From assembly GCA_947629015.1 (NCBI GenBank), contig CANRCB010000007.1, positions 1 to 64,000 on the forward strand: DNA of 64,000 nt, given 5' to 3'. The translations under genes were made by a program, and so were the position numbers. The notes beneath the pieces were generated by a model. The model had not been told where the DNA came from. It saw only the letters and a list, made by a program, of their open reading frames with translations, and made no database searches. This DNA comes from an uncultured Gemmiger sp. (GTDB lineage: Bacteria > Bacillota > Clostridia > Oscillospirales > Ruminococcaceae). Numbering within the stretch: position 1 is the first letter of the stretch; each line of letters begins with the position of its first letter. Shown piece after piece: positions 21,410 to 30,668 of this stretch.

Positions 21410-22228
21410 TTACGCTTTCCCCAATCCTTTGGTTTTTTCATACGCGGCAAGGACGGCGTCGGTCACGGCGGCGCGGAAGGCCCGCTGCTCCAGCACGCGC
21501 ACGCCCTCGATGGTGGAGCCGCCGGGGCTGCACACCGCGTCCTTGAGGGCGCCGGGGTGCTGCCCGCTTTGCAGCGCCAGCGTCGCCGCGCCCAGCAGCA
21601 TCTGCGCCGCGCAGCGCTGCGCCGTTTGGCGCGGCAGCCCGGCCGCCACGCCGCCGTCGGCCAGCGCCTCAAGGAACTGGTACGCCCACGCCGGCCCGCA
21701 GCCGGCCACGCAGCCGGCGGCGTCCATCAGGGCCTCCGGCACCGGTTCCAGCGCGCCGGCGGGGGCCATGTCCCGCAAAAACGGCGCACACAGGGCCGCG
21801 TCCGCCTCGGCGCACCACAGCGTCATGCCGGCGCCGACGGCCACCGGCGTGTTGGGCATGATGCGGATGACGGGCCAATCCTCCCCGGCGCCGGCCAGCG
21901 CGCGGATGCGCGCGATGGAAAGCCCCGCCGCCATGGTGACGAGCACCGGCGGCCGCCCCGCCGCGCCCCTGGCGGCGAGCACCGGCGCGATACCGGCGAG
22001 CACGCCCGCCATCTTCTGCGGCTTGACGGCCAGCACAAGGTAAGCGCACGCATCGGCGGCGCGGGCGTTGTCGGTGCCGGCGCTCTGGCAGCCAAGCTGC
22101 GCGGCCAGCGCGTCGGCCGTATGGCCGCTGCCGCTTGAGAGCAGCATCTCCCCGGGGCCGGCGCCTTTGCACAAAGCGCGCGCCACCGCGCCGCCCATAT
22201 TGCCGCAGCCGATCAAACCGTACCGCAT
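21410..22228 (-). CDS. proC: Pyrroline-5-carboxylate reductase
   Basis: MRYGLIGCGNMGGAVARAL; VIRIMPNTPVAVGAGMTL; SGQHPGALKDAVCSPGGSTIEGVRVLEQRAFR. Confidence 0.95.
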   Translation of the reverse strand: MRYGLIGCGNMGGAVARALCKGAGPGEMLLSSGSGHTADALAAQLGCQSAGTDNARAADACAYLVLAVKPQKMAGVLAGIAPVLAARGAAGRPPVLVTMAAGLSIARIRALAGAGEDWPVIRIMPNTPVAVGAGMTLWCAEADAALCAPFLRDMAPAGALEPVPEALMDAAGCVAGCGPAWAYQFLEALADGGVAAGLPRQTAQRCAAQMLLGAATLALQSGQHPGALKDAVCSPGGSTIEGVRVLEQRAFRAAVTDAVLAAYEKTKGLGKA

Positions 22229-22435
22229 ACCTTCCACCCGCCTGTCGGATTTTTGCCTATTGTACCACCGGCGCGCAAAATGCGCAAGGCCCACCGCACC
22301 GGCTGTAAAATTGCGGGGATGCCTTTACAAACCGCCCCAAAACAAGTAGAATGGATGCGGAGTATGCGCAGCCGCCCCCGGGCGGCCGCCATGGCATATA
22401 GGTCGTATAATTTTATAATGAAGAGAGGAATCCCG

Positions 22436-23896
22436 ATGAAACGTTTCCTGCTTTGCGTCCTGGCGCTGCTTGCCGCCACCGCGCTGCTGGCCGCCTGCGG
22501 CGGGTCGGAAAGCGCCCCCTCGGCCCCGGCGGGCATCTCGGCCCCGGCGGCCGTGCCGACGCCGGAACCCACCCCCACCCCGACGCCGACCCCGCCCCCC
22601 TATGAGCCCAATATCCTGACCGGCGCCGCCCGCGGGGCGGATTACGGGCTGGACCAGCGCCCGCTGGCCGTGATGATCAACAACATCACCCAGGCCCGCC
22701 CGCAGTACGGCATCTCCAAGGCCGATATCATCACCGAGATCGAGGTCGAGGGCGGCATCACCCGCCTGATGGCCATCTTCCAGAACTACAAGACCATCGG
22801 CGAGGTGGGGCCCATCCGCTCCGCCCGTATCCAGTATCTGGAGCTCATCGTGCCGTGGGAGATGATCTATATCCACGACGGTGAGAACGAGGCCACCGTC
22901 TCCCCGCTGGTCAACACGCTGGACTACAACCAGTGGAACATCAAGAATCCGGAAAACTACGGCGTGTCCTACCGCGTCAACCGCACCAACTGGGCCGGCA
23001 GCTCGCTCGACAGCGTGCACCGGGAGTTTTTCAGCGGTGAAAAGCTGGACGCCTACCTCACCAGCAGCGGCGTGGACACCCAGCGCCACTACAACACCGG
23101 CACCTTCTTCACCTTTGTGGATTACCGCGACGAGAACCCCGTGCGTGATCTGAGCACCAGCATGGACAGCGCCTACACCACCTCCTACGGGCCGGTGGTG
23201 AGCAACGGCACCTATGCCGAGATCACCCACAACGAAAACCAGGATTTCCGCACCCGGTTCTTCTACAACAGTGCCACCAACACCTATGATATGGAGCAGT
23301 GGTACGACAGCAACTATTACGGCGGCAACCAGTGGATGCGCACCATGGACGCGGCCAACAACACCCAGCTCACCTTTACCAACCTGGTGATCCTGTTCAC
23401 CGAGATCGACAACTACCCCGGCACCGCCGAAAAAGGCGGCCTGAAGCGCGTGGATTACAAGAGCGGCGGCGTGGGCTACTATTTTTACGGCGGCAAGAGC
23501 GAGCGCATCTTCTGGGAGAAGGGCAACCCGTATGATATGCTCCGCCTGTATTATCTGAGCGCGGACGGCGGCAACAGCGGCATCCCGCTGGAGGTCAACA
23601 TCGGCAAGACCTACCTTTCGGTCGTGGATCTTGACTGCTACGAGATGTTCGCCAACAAATCCCTTACCGCCGAGGCCGGCCAGAACGAGACGCCCGCCTC
23701 CCGCAGCAATGTGGGCAGCGGCACCACGCTGCGCGGCGCCGCCCCGCCGGAGGAGAGCGCCCCCGCCGGCGGCGATGACGAGGACGTCATCGCCCCCAAC
23801 AGCGGCGCCCCGGAAGGTGCCGGCGCCCCGGCCGTTGAGGACCCCGTGGTCGACCCCGTCCTGCCGGAAGAGGACGACGGCCCCGCACTGGGCTGA
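22436..23896 (+). CDS. DUF3048-family lipoprotein
   Basis: MKRFLLCVLALLAATALLAACGGSE lipobox; PLAVMINNITQARPQYGISKADIITEIEVEGGITRLMAIFQ...GEVGPIRSARIQYLEL. Confidence 0.88.
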   Translation: MKRFLLCVLALLAATALLAACGGSESAPSAPAGISAPAAVPTPEPTPTPTPTPPPYEPNILTGAARGADYGLDQRPLAVMINNITQARPQYGISKADIITEIEVEGGITRLMAIFQNYKTIGEVGPIRSARIQYLELIVPWEMIYIHDGENEATVSPLVNTLDYNQWNIKNPENYGVSYRVNRTNWAGSSLDSVHREFFSGEKLDAYLTSSGVDTQRHYNTGTFFTFVDYRDENPVRDLSTSMDSAYTTSYGPVVSNGTYAEITHNENQDFRTRFFYNSATNTYDMEQWYDSNYYGGNQWMRTMDAANNTQLTFTNLVILFTEIDNYPGTAEKGGLKRVDYKSGGVGYYFYGGKSERIFWEKGNPYDMLRLYYLSADGGNSGIPLEVNIGKTYLSVVDLDCYEMFANKSLTAEAGQNETPASRSNVGSGTTLRGAAPPEESAPAGGDDEDVIAPNSGAPEGAGAPAVEDPVVDPVLPEEDDGPALG

Positions 23897-23949
23897 CGCC
23901 CCCTTTGGGGGCGCCCCCCCGCCGCCATACCACATCCGTGAGGTATTCG

Positions 23950-25401
23950 ATGAAACGTTTTTCCGCTTTGCTGCTCACCGCCGTGCTGCTGCTTGGCCTT
24001 GGGGGCTGTGCGCGTACGGCCCCGGCATCTTCGGGGGCGGCATCCGCACCCGCTGCGGCGCCCACCCCCGAACCCACGCCGGAGCCCACGCCCGAACCCA
24101 CGCCGGCCCCCGTCACCACCAACCCGCTGACCGGGCTTTCGGACGGTGACTATACCGGCCTGCGCCCCGTGGCCGTGACGCTGCGCGGCGGCGCCGACAG
24201 TGCGCCGCTGTGGGGCATCGCCGCGGCTGATGTGCTGGTGGCGGGCGTGAGCGAGGGCTACACCGCCACGCTGACGGCGCTTTACGCCGGCGTGCAGAGC
24301 ATCGCCAAGGCGGGCCCGGTGGGCCCGGGGCGGGATCTGACCTTGCAGCTGGCGCTGCCGCTCAACGCCGTGCCGGTGCACATCGGCAAAAACATCTATG
24401 CCCAAAACCTGCTCAACCTGTTGGCGTACCAGGATGTGGACGGATACCACATCGGCAAGGCGGCCTTTGCCTTTGACGACGCGCGCAAGGCCGCCGGCTA
24501 CCGCGAGGAGGATTGCTGGTACACCACCGGCGACCTTATCGGCGCGGGGCTGGCGCATTACGGCGCCTCGCCCGCCGGGCAGAGCCAGCCGCTGTTCGCC
24601 TTTGGCGCGCGGCCGGCCCCGGCGCAGCAAAACGCCGCCGACCTGACGGTGTGGTTTTCGGCCACGGACGCGCAGCGCTTTTTGTACAGCGCCGACACCG
24701 GCCTGTACGCGCTGTGCGCGGCCGACGGCACCCCCGTGGCCGACGGCATCGACGGCGCGGGGCCGGCGTTCACAAACGTGTTCGTGCTGTACGCCTCGAG
24801 CGGCATCAAGGACGACACCTATACCCGCGAGTATGACCTTTCCGGCGGCGTCGGCCTGTATCTGACCGGCGGCGGCTGGGAGGCCATCCAGTGGTCGAAG
24901 GGCGACGCCACCGCCCCGCTGGTGCTCACCGACGCGCAGGGGCAGCCGCTGACCGTGGCGCCCGGCAAGAGTTATATCGCCGTGTGGGGCGGCTATTACG
25001 GCCAGAGCCTGGTGCTGCTGGGCGCCGACGGCGCCGCCCAGGCTTTGCCGGAAAAGCCCGCCCTGCTGGAGAGCGGCGTGACCGATGAGGCCGCGGCCGC
25101 CGCCGAGGAGGAATATAAGAACCAGCACGCCATCATCGACGCGTGGGCCGCGCTGGACGCCGCCAACACCGAGCTGGCCGACGCCCAGCAGCAGTGGCAG
25201 CAGGCGCAGGCCGCCGCGAACCAGACCGACATCGACAACGCCGCCTATCTGGTGGCGCTGGCCCAACAGAAGGTGGACGAGGCCAAGGCCGCGCTGCAAG
25301 GGTTTGGCCTTGACCCCGCCCTGGGGCGTGACCAGCAGCCGGCCGCCCCCGCGGACACCGCGCCGGATACCGCCGCCACAGACGCCACACCCGCACCCTG
25401 A
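23950..25401 (+). CDS. Divergent DUF3048-like lipoprotein, tandem paralogue of the preceding gene
   Basis: MKRFSALLLTAVLLLGLGGCAR lipobox; NPLTGLSDGDYTGLRPVAVTLRGGADSAPLWGIAAADVLVAGVSEGYTATLTALY parallels DUF3048 order. Confidence 0.75.
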   Translation: MKRFSALLLTAVLLLGLGGCARTAPASSGAASAPAAAPTPEPTPEPTPEPTPAPVTTNPLTGLSDGDYTGLRPVAVTLRGGADSAPLWGIAAADVLVAGVSEGYTATLTALYAGVQSIAKAGPVGPGRDLTLQLALPLNAVPVHIGKNIYAQNLLNLLAYQDVDGYHIGKAAFAFDDARKAAGYREEDCWYTTGDLIGAGLAHYGASPAGQSQPLFAFGARPAPAQQNAADLTVWFSATDAQRFLYSADTGLYALCAADGTPVADGIDGAGPAFTNVFVLYASSGIKDDTYTREYDLSGGVGLYLTGGGWEAIQWSKGDATAPLVLTDAQGQPLTVAPGKSYIAVWGGYYGQSLVLLGADGAAQALPEKPALLESGVTDEAAAAAEEEYKNQHAIIDAWAALDAANTELADAQQQWQQAQAAANQTDIDNAAYLVALAQQKVDEAKAALQGFGLDPALGRDQQPAAPADTAPDTAATDATPAP

Positions 25402-25418
25402 CCGGCCCGACACGCCAA

Positions 25419-25449
25419 ACACGCCCGCCCCTTTTCGGGGCGGGCGTGT
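25419..25449 (+). terminator. Terminator-like hairpin, copy 1 of 2 flanking an intergenic element
   Basis: ACACGCCCGCCCCTTTTCGGGGCGGGCGTGT; second copy of the 26-bp core at 25603..25628. Confidence 0.65.
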
Positions 25450-25452
25450 CAG

Positions 25453-25599
25453 ACTGTCGAAAAACGATCATCGCTTTATGGAAGTGTGTAGGGCGGGCTC
25501 TTGAGCCCGCCGGAAAACATCGTTGCAGCGGCAAGGAGGATGCGGCGGGGGCAAGCCCCCGCCCTACAAATCTACCCGTGAAAGCGCTTTTTTGACACA
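25453..25599. repeat. MITE-like type-1 element, copy 1, with short imperfect terminal inverted repeats
   Basis: Left end ACTGTCGAAAAA, right end TTTTTTGACACA; internal stems GTAGGGCGGGCTCTTGAGCCCGCC and GGCGGGGGCAAGCCCCCGCC; inverse copy at 17513..17634. Confidence 0.85.
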
Positions 25600-25654
25600 C
25601 TAACGCCCGCCCCTTTTCGGGGCGGGCGCGTTTTTGCCGCGTTGCCGGCGGCCG

Positions 25655-25912
25655 TTACGGCTGCTGTTTGACGTAATTGCGCACGAGCGCCTGCAAAAAA
25701 TCGTCGCGGTCGACGCGGCGGATCAGCGCGCGGGCGTTTTTGTAGGTGGTGATGTAGGTGGGGTCTTCCGAAAGGATGTAACCCACCAGCTGGTTGACAG
25801 GGTTGTAGCCTTTTTCCTCCAAAGCGCTGTAGACCTGCAAAACGATCTGGCGGATCTCCATGTCTTTTTCATCGCGGATGGAAAAAATCGCGGTCGGTTC
25901 CGTCATTGCCAT
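25655..25912 (-). CDS. ireB: IreB family regulatory phosphoprotein (UPF0297)
   Basis: TAIFSIRDEKDMEIRQIVLQVYSALEEKGYNPVNQLVGYILSEDPTYITTYKNARALIRRVDRDDFLQALVRNYV. Confidence 0.93.
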   Translation of the reverse strand: MAMTEPTAIFSIRDEKDMEIRQIVLQVYSALEEKGYNPVNQLVGYILSEDPTYITTYKNARALIRRVDRDDFLQALVRNYVKQQP

Positions 25913-26090
25913 TACGCTGACCTCCTTTTATGGCGTTCCGGCCCGGCGGGCCGTGGGAAAGTTTCGGTATGGTTCTCATTATATACCGCTTTTCCACGTT
26001 TGGCAAGGAAAAATTCAACGCCTTTCCCGGGCGGAACGCAAAAACACCGCCCGGCGCAACAGCGCCGGGCAGTGAAAGGAGCGCACAGGC

Positions 26091-26660
26091 TTACACCTTG
26101 AACAGCTTGGGGGCCACCTTGTACAACAGCCCGGCGCCAACAGAGGTAAGCACCGCCTCTGGCAGCATATAGATGCCGTTGTAGATAAGGCTGTACAGCC
26201 AGACGTTCATGCCGACGCCCCAATCCAAAGGCTGGCTGGCCCACAGCCATGCACCGGAGATCCAGCTGCAAAGATAGCGCAGGAAGCATACCACGAAAGC
26301 GCCTACCACAACGCCGACCAGGCGGTTTTTAAACGGTTTGGCAAACACACAAGCGGTGCCCAGAACGGTGAAAGCCAACACATAGTCCAGCATAATGACA
26401 CCGATGAAAGCGATGACGGTACCGGCTGGCGGTGGATAAAAGCCCGTAAGCATCTGCAAAAGGCTGTTGGCAAAACCGGTCAAAAGCCCCCAAGCAAGGC
26501 CGTGGCGGTAGGAGACAAGGATGAACGGCAGCATGGAGAGTAGTGTCATCGCACCGCCGTTTGGCATCCTAAAAAGAGGGATCTGGGCGAGCACCGTGCC
26601 AACAGCGATCATCAGGGCACACTCGACAAGCGTGCGGGTCTTGGAAACGGATGTGGTCAT
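26091..26660 (-). CDS. thiT: Thiamine-specific ECF transporter S component ThiT
   Basis: ALMIAVGTVLAQIPLFRMPNGGAMTLLSMLPFILVSYRHGLAWGLLTGFANSLLQMLTG; TPP riboswitch upstream. Confidence 0.95.
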   Translation of the reverse strand: MTTSVSKTRTLVECALMIAVGTVLAQIPLFRMPNGGAMTLLSMLPFILVSYRHGLAWGLLTGFANSLLQMLTGFYPPPAGTVIAFIGVIMLDYVLAFTVLGTACVFAKPFKNRLVGVVVGAFVVCFLRYLCSWISGAWLWASQPLDWGVGMNVWLYSLIYNGIYMLPEAVLTSVGAGLLYKVAPKLFKV

Positions 26661-26777
26661 GGGAAAACGCTCCTTACAAAAAATAGTCCATAAAAACGAG
26701 GAAACGCGCCCACATTAGGATGCGGGCGCGCAAGCGTTGCGTTTGGCCGCCGCAAAAGCGGCGGCATATGGCAAAAC

Positions 26778-26869
26778 TCCCTACGCCGGCATTACCCGGA
26801 TCAGGTTTCAAGGCGACCTGGGGCTGCAATTTGCCCCAATCTCAGCCGAGGATGCCCTCAGCGCCCCTG
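26778..26869 (-). ncRNA. TPP (THI element) riboswitch
   Basis: Minus strand: CAGGGGCGCTGAGGGCATCCTCGGCTGAGATTGGGG...TTGAAACCTGATCCGGGTAATGCCGGCGTAGGGA, matching the conserved CUGAGA and ACCUGAUCYGGRUAAURCCRGCGUAGGGA motifs. Confidence 0.97.
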
Positions 26870-27070
26870 TTTTTATGTCCAGACACAGTATAGCGCATCC
26901 GCGCGGCCGCGTCAAGGGCTGCGCCGCAAAATAGGGAAAACCGCCGCAGCGCCCCCCGCCGGCGGCCTCGCAAGGGGGCGTTTCCCGCCGCTGTACCGGG
27001 CGTTCCCCCGCGCCGTATGCCCGCCGGATGGGCGTGGGAAAAAACACAGCGGGTTTTTCTTTTCCAAATA

Positions 27071-27099
27071 TTGACAAAAATACCAACTTATCGTATACT
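27071..27099 (+). promoter_or_regulatory. sigma-A promoter
   Basis: TTGACA-17 nt-TATACT upstream of the AbrB-family gene. Confidence 0.85.
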
Positions 27100-27183
27100 T
27101 ACCCCAAGAGGTTGCGTTTTTCGCGCGCAAAAATGCCATATTTTGCGCTCTATCGGCAACTGTTGAAAAAGGGGCGATGGAAC

Positions 27184-27435
27184 ATGAAATCCACCGGTAT
27201 CACACGCCGCATCGACGAGATGGGCCGTTTTGTGCTGCCCAAAGAGCTGCGCACGGCCTATGGCATCACCCAGGACACGCCGCTGGAAATTTTTACCGAA
27301 GGTGACACCATCCTGCTGCGCAAATACCAGCCGGCCGGGTGCTGCAGCCTGTGCGGGGAGGTCAACGGCGAGATGGTGACCTTCCACGGGCAGCGCATCT
27401 GCGCCGCCTGCCGCCGCGAGCTGGGCCGGCTGTAA
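27184..27435 (+). CDS. AbrB/SpoVT-type transcriptional regulator with C-terminal CxxC...CxxC
   Basis: MKSTGITRRIDEMGRFVLPKELRTAYGITQDTPLEIFTEGDTILLRKY; CSLCGEVNGEMVTFHGQRICAACRREL. Confidence 0.92.
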   Translation: MKSTGITRRIDEMGRFVLPKELRTAYGITQDTPLEIFTEGDTILLRKYQPAGCCSLCGEVNGEMVTFHGQRICAACRRELGRL

Positions 27436-27511
27436 GGGGTAAGGGGCACAAACAAAGCGGCCTGCCCCAAACGCAGGAGCGGGCCGCTTGCGGCACAGAA
27501 AAAACGGGGGG

Positions 27512-28204
27512 CTATTCCCCTGGGCCGTGCAGGGTGCGGACGGCCTCCTCGCTGTTTTTGATGAGGTTGAACAGGCTGGTCGCGTGGCGCGGGTAATCCC
27601 GCGTAAGGCTCTCAGTGTTCATGCCGAGGGCGGCGTCGGGCACGGCATTGGCCCCGTCTTCCCCTTGCAGGGCGGCGCGCAGATCCCCTTCGATCAGGCT
27701 TTGGGCGGCCAGGGTATGGCTCTCCCACCTGGCGGGGCTGACGCGGAACAGGCTGGCCACGTTTTTGGGCGCCGCCTGGTACAGGTGGCGGAACATCTTG
27801 TACACCGAAAGCATCAGGTACTCGCTCACGGCGGTGGTGATCTTTTTGTCGCGGCAGATCTCCAGCTTGTCAAACAAAATATCCAGCGAGTTGGTGATGA
27901 GCTTTTTGTACATCGTGGGCAGCACGCTGCCGCGGTAGCGCCCGGCGGTGTTGGCATCGTCCGGCAGGTCCTCCACCTTGATGGTCTGGCCGTTGCGCTC
28001 GGCGCTGCGGCCCAGAAGATAATCACAGCTCACATTGTAATAATCGGCGACTTGAACCACAAAAGCAAGGCTGCATTCCCGGATGCCTTTTTCATAATGG
28101 GAAAGCTGGGCCTGGCTGATGCCAAGGTCCTGCGCGACCTGTTTTTGTGTGATACCGCGTTCTTTCCGCAGCAGCGTGATGACGCGGTTGAATTCAATGG
28201 CCAT
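27512..28204 (-). CDS. Helix-turn-helix (XRE) transcriptional regulator
   Basis: MAIEFNRVITLLRKERGITQKQVAQDLGISQAQLSHYEKGIRECSLAFVVQVADYYNVSCDYLLGR. Confidence 0.9.
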   Translation of the reverse strand: MAIEFNRVITLLRKERGITQKQVAQDLGISQAQLSHYEKGIRECSLAFVVQVADYYNVSCDYLLGRSAERNGQTIKVEDLPDDANTAGRYRGSVLPTMYKKLITNSLDILFDKLEICRDKKITTAVSEYLMLSVYKMFRHLYQAAPKNVASLFRVSPARWESHTLAAQSLIEGDLRAALQGEDGANAVPDAALGMNTESLTRDYPRHATSLFNLIKNSEEAVRTLHGPGE

Positions 28205-28472
28205 AAAACGAACGTCCTTCGGTTTGGATAACACTTTGTAAATTATAGCGGCAAAAAAACGCTTTGTAAATACAAAAACCGACCACTTTTTTGCCCTGAC
28301 TTTTGGCATTTTGCCGAAGGATTTTTCCGGCAACTAGGGGTTGTTGTCCACCTCCGGATACGTGCGTAAATATAGTGCCCAGATTTTGCCAGGCGCGGCG
28401 CGCGCGGGGCCAATGTAACCAAATTGTAATATTTTTCCATGCCAAATACGGCGGGAAAAGGGGGCTTTTTGT

Positions 28473-29111
28473 TTGAAATATACAAAGCTGCATCTTTTGC
28501 GCCACGGGTTGACGCAGGGCAACTTGGAGAGGCGGTACATCGGCAGCGGCAGCGATGTGCCGCTGTGCGCGCAGGGCGCCGCCCAGCTGGAGGAATTGAA
28601 GGCGCGGTTTGCCTACCCCGCGGCGGAGGTGGTGTTCGTTTCGCCTTTGCTGCGCGCGCGGCAGACGGCGGACATCCTCTACCCCGGCGTGCGCACCATC
28701 GCGCTGGAGGATCTGCGGGAGATGCATTTTGGCGTGTTTGAGGGCCGCACCGCGAAGGAGCTTGCGGCCGACCCGGCCTTTGCCGCCTGGCTGGACCCCG
28801 CGAGCGAGGCGGTGCCAAAGGGCGCCGAGAGCCGCGCGGCCTTTGCCCGCCGCACCGACGCGCTGCTGATGAAGCTGTTTGAATTTATGCTGCGCAGCCA
28901 CATCGGGGAGGCGGCGTGCATCACGCACGGCGGCGTCATCATGAATATGCTGGCCCGCCACGCGCTGCCCCAGCGCCCGCCGGAGCAGTGGATGACCGAC
29001 CCCGGCGCCGGCTACAGCCTGCGGTGTGACGCGCAGATGTGGATGCGCGACCAGCTGGCCGAGGCCTACGACGTGGCGCCGGCGGGCTACCTGGACGATG
29101 CGGAAGGGTGA
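28473..29111 (+). CDS. Histidine phosphatase family protein
   Basis: LHLLRHGLTQGNLERRYIGSGSDVPLCAQG; TTG start. C-terminal THGGV motif. Confidence 0.9.
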   Translation: MKYTKLHLLRHGLTQGNLERRYIGSGSDVPLCAQGAAQLEELKARFAYPAAEVVFVSPLLRARQTADILYPGVRTIALEDLREMHFGVFEGRTAKELAADPAFAAWLDPASEAVPKGAESRAAFARRTDALLMKLFEFMLRSHIGEAACITHGGVIMNMLARHALPQRPPEQWMTDPGAGYSLRCDAQMWMRDQLAEAYDVAPAGYLDDAEG

Positions 29112-29248
29112 AGGGCAAGGCGCGGCGGGCCGGACGGCGGTATGAGCCGGGGGCAAGTCCCGCCCTGCAAACGGATGATACGTTTTGTGCGATTTGCGGG
29201 CCGATTGTAATCGGCTCCTACGGGGTGGATGGTACGTTTTCCACCCCA

Positions 29249-29335
29249 CTTATGGCGCGCGTGCGCGCGCCGCCCATTTCGAAACGGCTCTCGTCACGCA
29301 CCGCGATGCGGTGCGTGACGAGAGCCGTTTTTGTC
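29249..29335 (+). repeat. Intergenic hairpin module (CTTATGGCGCGCGTGCGCGCGCCGCCCATTT + long terminator stem), copy 1
   Basis: Homologous to 56396..56480. Confidence 0.75.
29282..29330 (+). terminator. Very strong intrinsic terminator, perfect 23-bp stem
   Basis: AAACGGCTCTCGTCACGCACCGC-GAT-GCGGTGCGTGACGAGAGCCGTTT followed by TT. Confidence 0.8.
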
Positions 29336-29345
29336 AAAGCAGTTT

Positions 29346-30626
29346 TTATTGCTCAATAAAATTTGCTTTGGCAAAAAATGCGTTCTGCACAGCCAGCAGC
29401 ACGGCGGCGCGGCCGGCGGCAAAGTTGACCCCGCCCTGCAAGTAGCAGGTATAGGGCGGGCGCAGCGGGCCGTCGCAGGAGATCTCGATGGTGCTGCCCT
29501 CGGTGAAGGAACCGGATGCCATGACGACCTTGTCGGTATAGCCGGGCTCGTCGGCGGGCTCCGGCGTGACCATGCTGTCGATGGGGCTGGCGTGCTGGAT
29601 GCCGGCGCAAAAGCCCTGCAGGGCCGCCGCCGAGCCGGCGTCAAAGCAGGTGACGATGTCGTTGTGGTCGTCGGTGTAACGCGGGATGGGGTTTTTGCCG
29701 CACAGCTCCAACAGGCACTGGGCGTAGACGGCGGTCTTGAGCGCCTCGGCCACGACGCCGGGGGCGTAGTAGAGGCCCAGGAACATCTCCCGCAGCGCGT
29801 CCTGCGTACAGCCAAGGTTGGCCCCAAGGCCCGGCGCCGTGAAACGGTGGGCGCACAGCTCCACCAAATCGGCCCGGCCGGCGATGTACCCCCCGGTGGA
29901 GGCGATGCCGCCGCCGGGGTTTTTGATGAGGCTGCCGGCGATGAGGTCGGCCCCCGCCGCAAGCGGCTCGGCGGTCTGGGTGAACTCCCCATAGCAGTTG
30001 TCGACAAAGATGATGGCCTGCGGGTTGGCGGCGCGGGCGGTATCGGCCACCCTTTGGATGGCGGCCAGGTCAAAGGCGTTGCGCCGGCTGTAGCCGCGGC
30101 TGCGCTGGATGTGCACCACCTTGGCGGCCTTTGCCTTTTGGGCGATGGCGGCAAGGTCGGGGGTGTTGTCCGGCAAAAGGGGCGCTTCGTCGTACAAAAC
30201 GCCAAACTCCCGCAGGGTGCCCCTGCCCTGCCCCGCCCTGCCCAGGCCGATGACGCCCTCCAGCGTATCATACGGGCGGCCGGTGGCGGCGAGCAGCGTA
30301 TCGCCGGGGCGCAGAAGGCCGAACAGCGCCACCGCCAGCGTGTGGGTGCCGCTCATGAACTGGGGGCGCACGAGCGCCGCCCCGGCGCCAAAGGCGCGGG
30401 CAAACACGGCCTCGAGCATATTGCGGCTGTCATCCCAGACGCCGTACCCCGAGGAGCCCCAGAAATGCCGCGCCTCGACGCCGGCATCGGTGAAGGCGCG
30501 CAGCATTTTCAGCTGGTTGTCGTCCCGTATGGCCTCGATTTTGGCAAAAGGCTCCCGGCAAAGGGCCAGGGCCTGTCCGTCGAGGGCCAGCACGCGGGGC
30601 TGGAGGTCATAAAAATCCGAAAGCAT
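29346..30626 (-). CDS. Methionine gamma-lyase family protein (aluminum-resistance-protein family, PLP enzyme)
   Basis: RHFWGSSGYGVWDDSRNMLEAVFARAFGAGAALVRPQFMSGTHTLAVALFGLLRPGDTLL; IIFVDNCYGEFTQTAEPLAAGADLIAGSLIKNPGGGIASTGGYIAG. Confidence 0.92.
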   Translation of the reverse strand: MLSDFYDLQPRVLALDGQALALCREPFAKIEAIRDDNQLKMLRAFTDAGVEARHFWGSSGYGVWDDSRNMLEAVFARAFGAGAALVRPQFMSGTHTLAVALFGLLRPGDTLLAATGRPYDTLEGVIGLGRAGQGRGTLREFGVLYDEAPLLPDNTPDLAAIAQKAKAAKVVHIQRSRGYSRRNAFDLAAIQRVADTARAANPQAIIFVDNCYGEFTQTAEPLAAGADLIAGSLIKNPGGGIASTGGYIAGRADLVELCAHRFTAPGLGANLGCTQDALREMFLGLYYAPGVVAEALKTAVYAQCLLELCGKNPIPRYTDDHNDIVTCFDAGSAAALQGFCAGIQHASPIDSMVTPEPADEPGYTDKVVMASGSFTEGSTIEISCDGPLRPPYTCYLQGGVNFAAGRAAVLLAVQNAFFAKANFIEQ

Positions 30627-30668
30627 CGTGTTTCCTTTCGCTGTTGCGGGGCGCCCACAGGCGCCCCT

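Noticed and set aside
26731-26765. Strong terminator between the TPP riboswitch and thiT
   Set aside because: GCCGCCGC-TTTT-GCGGCGGC stem is present but no U-tract follows on the minus strand, so the expression platform mechanism is left open.
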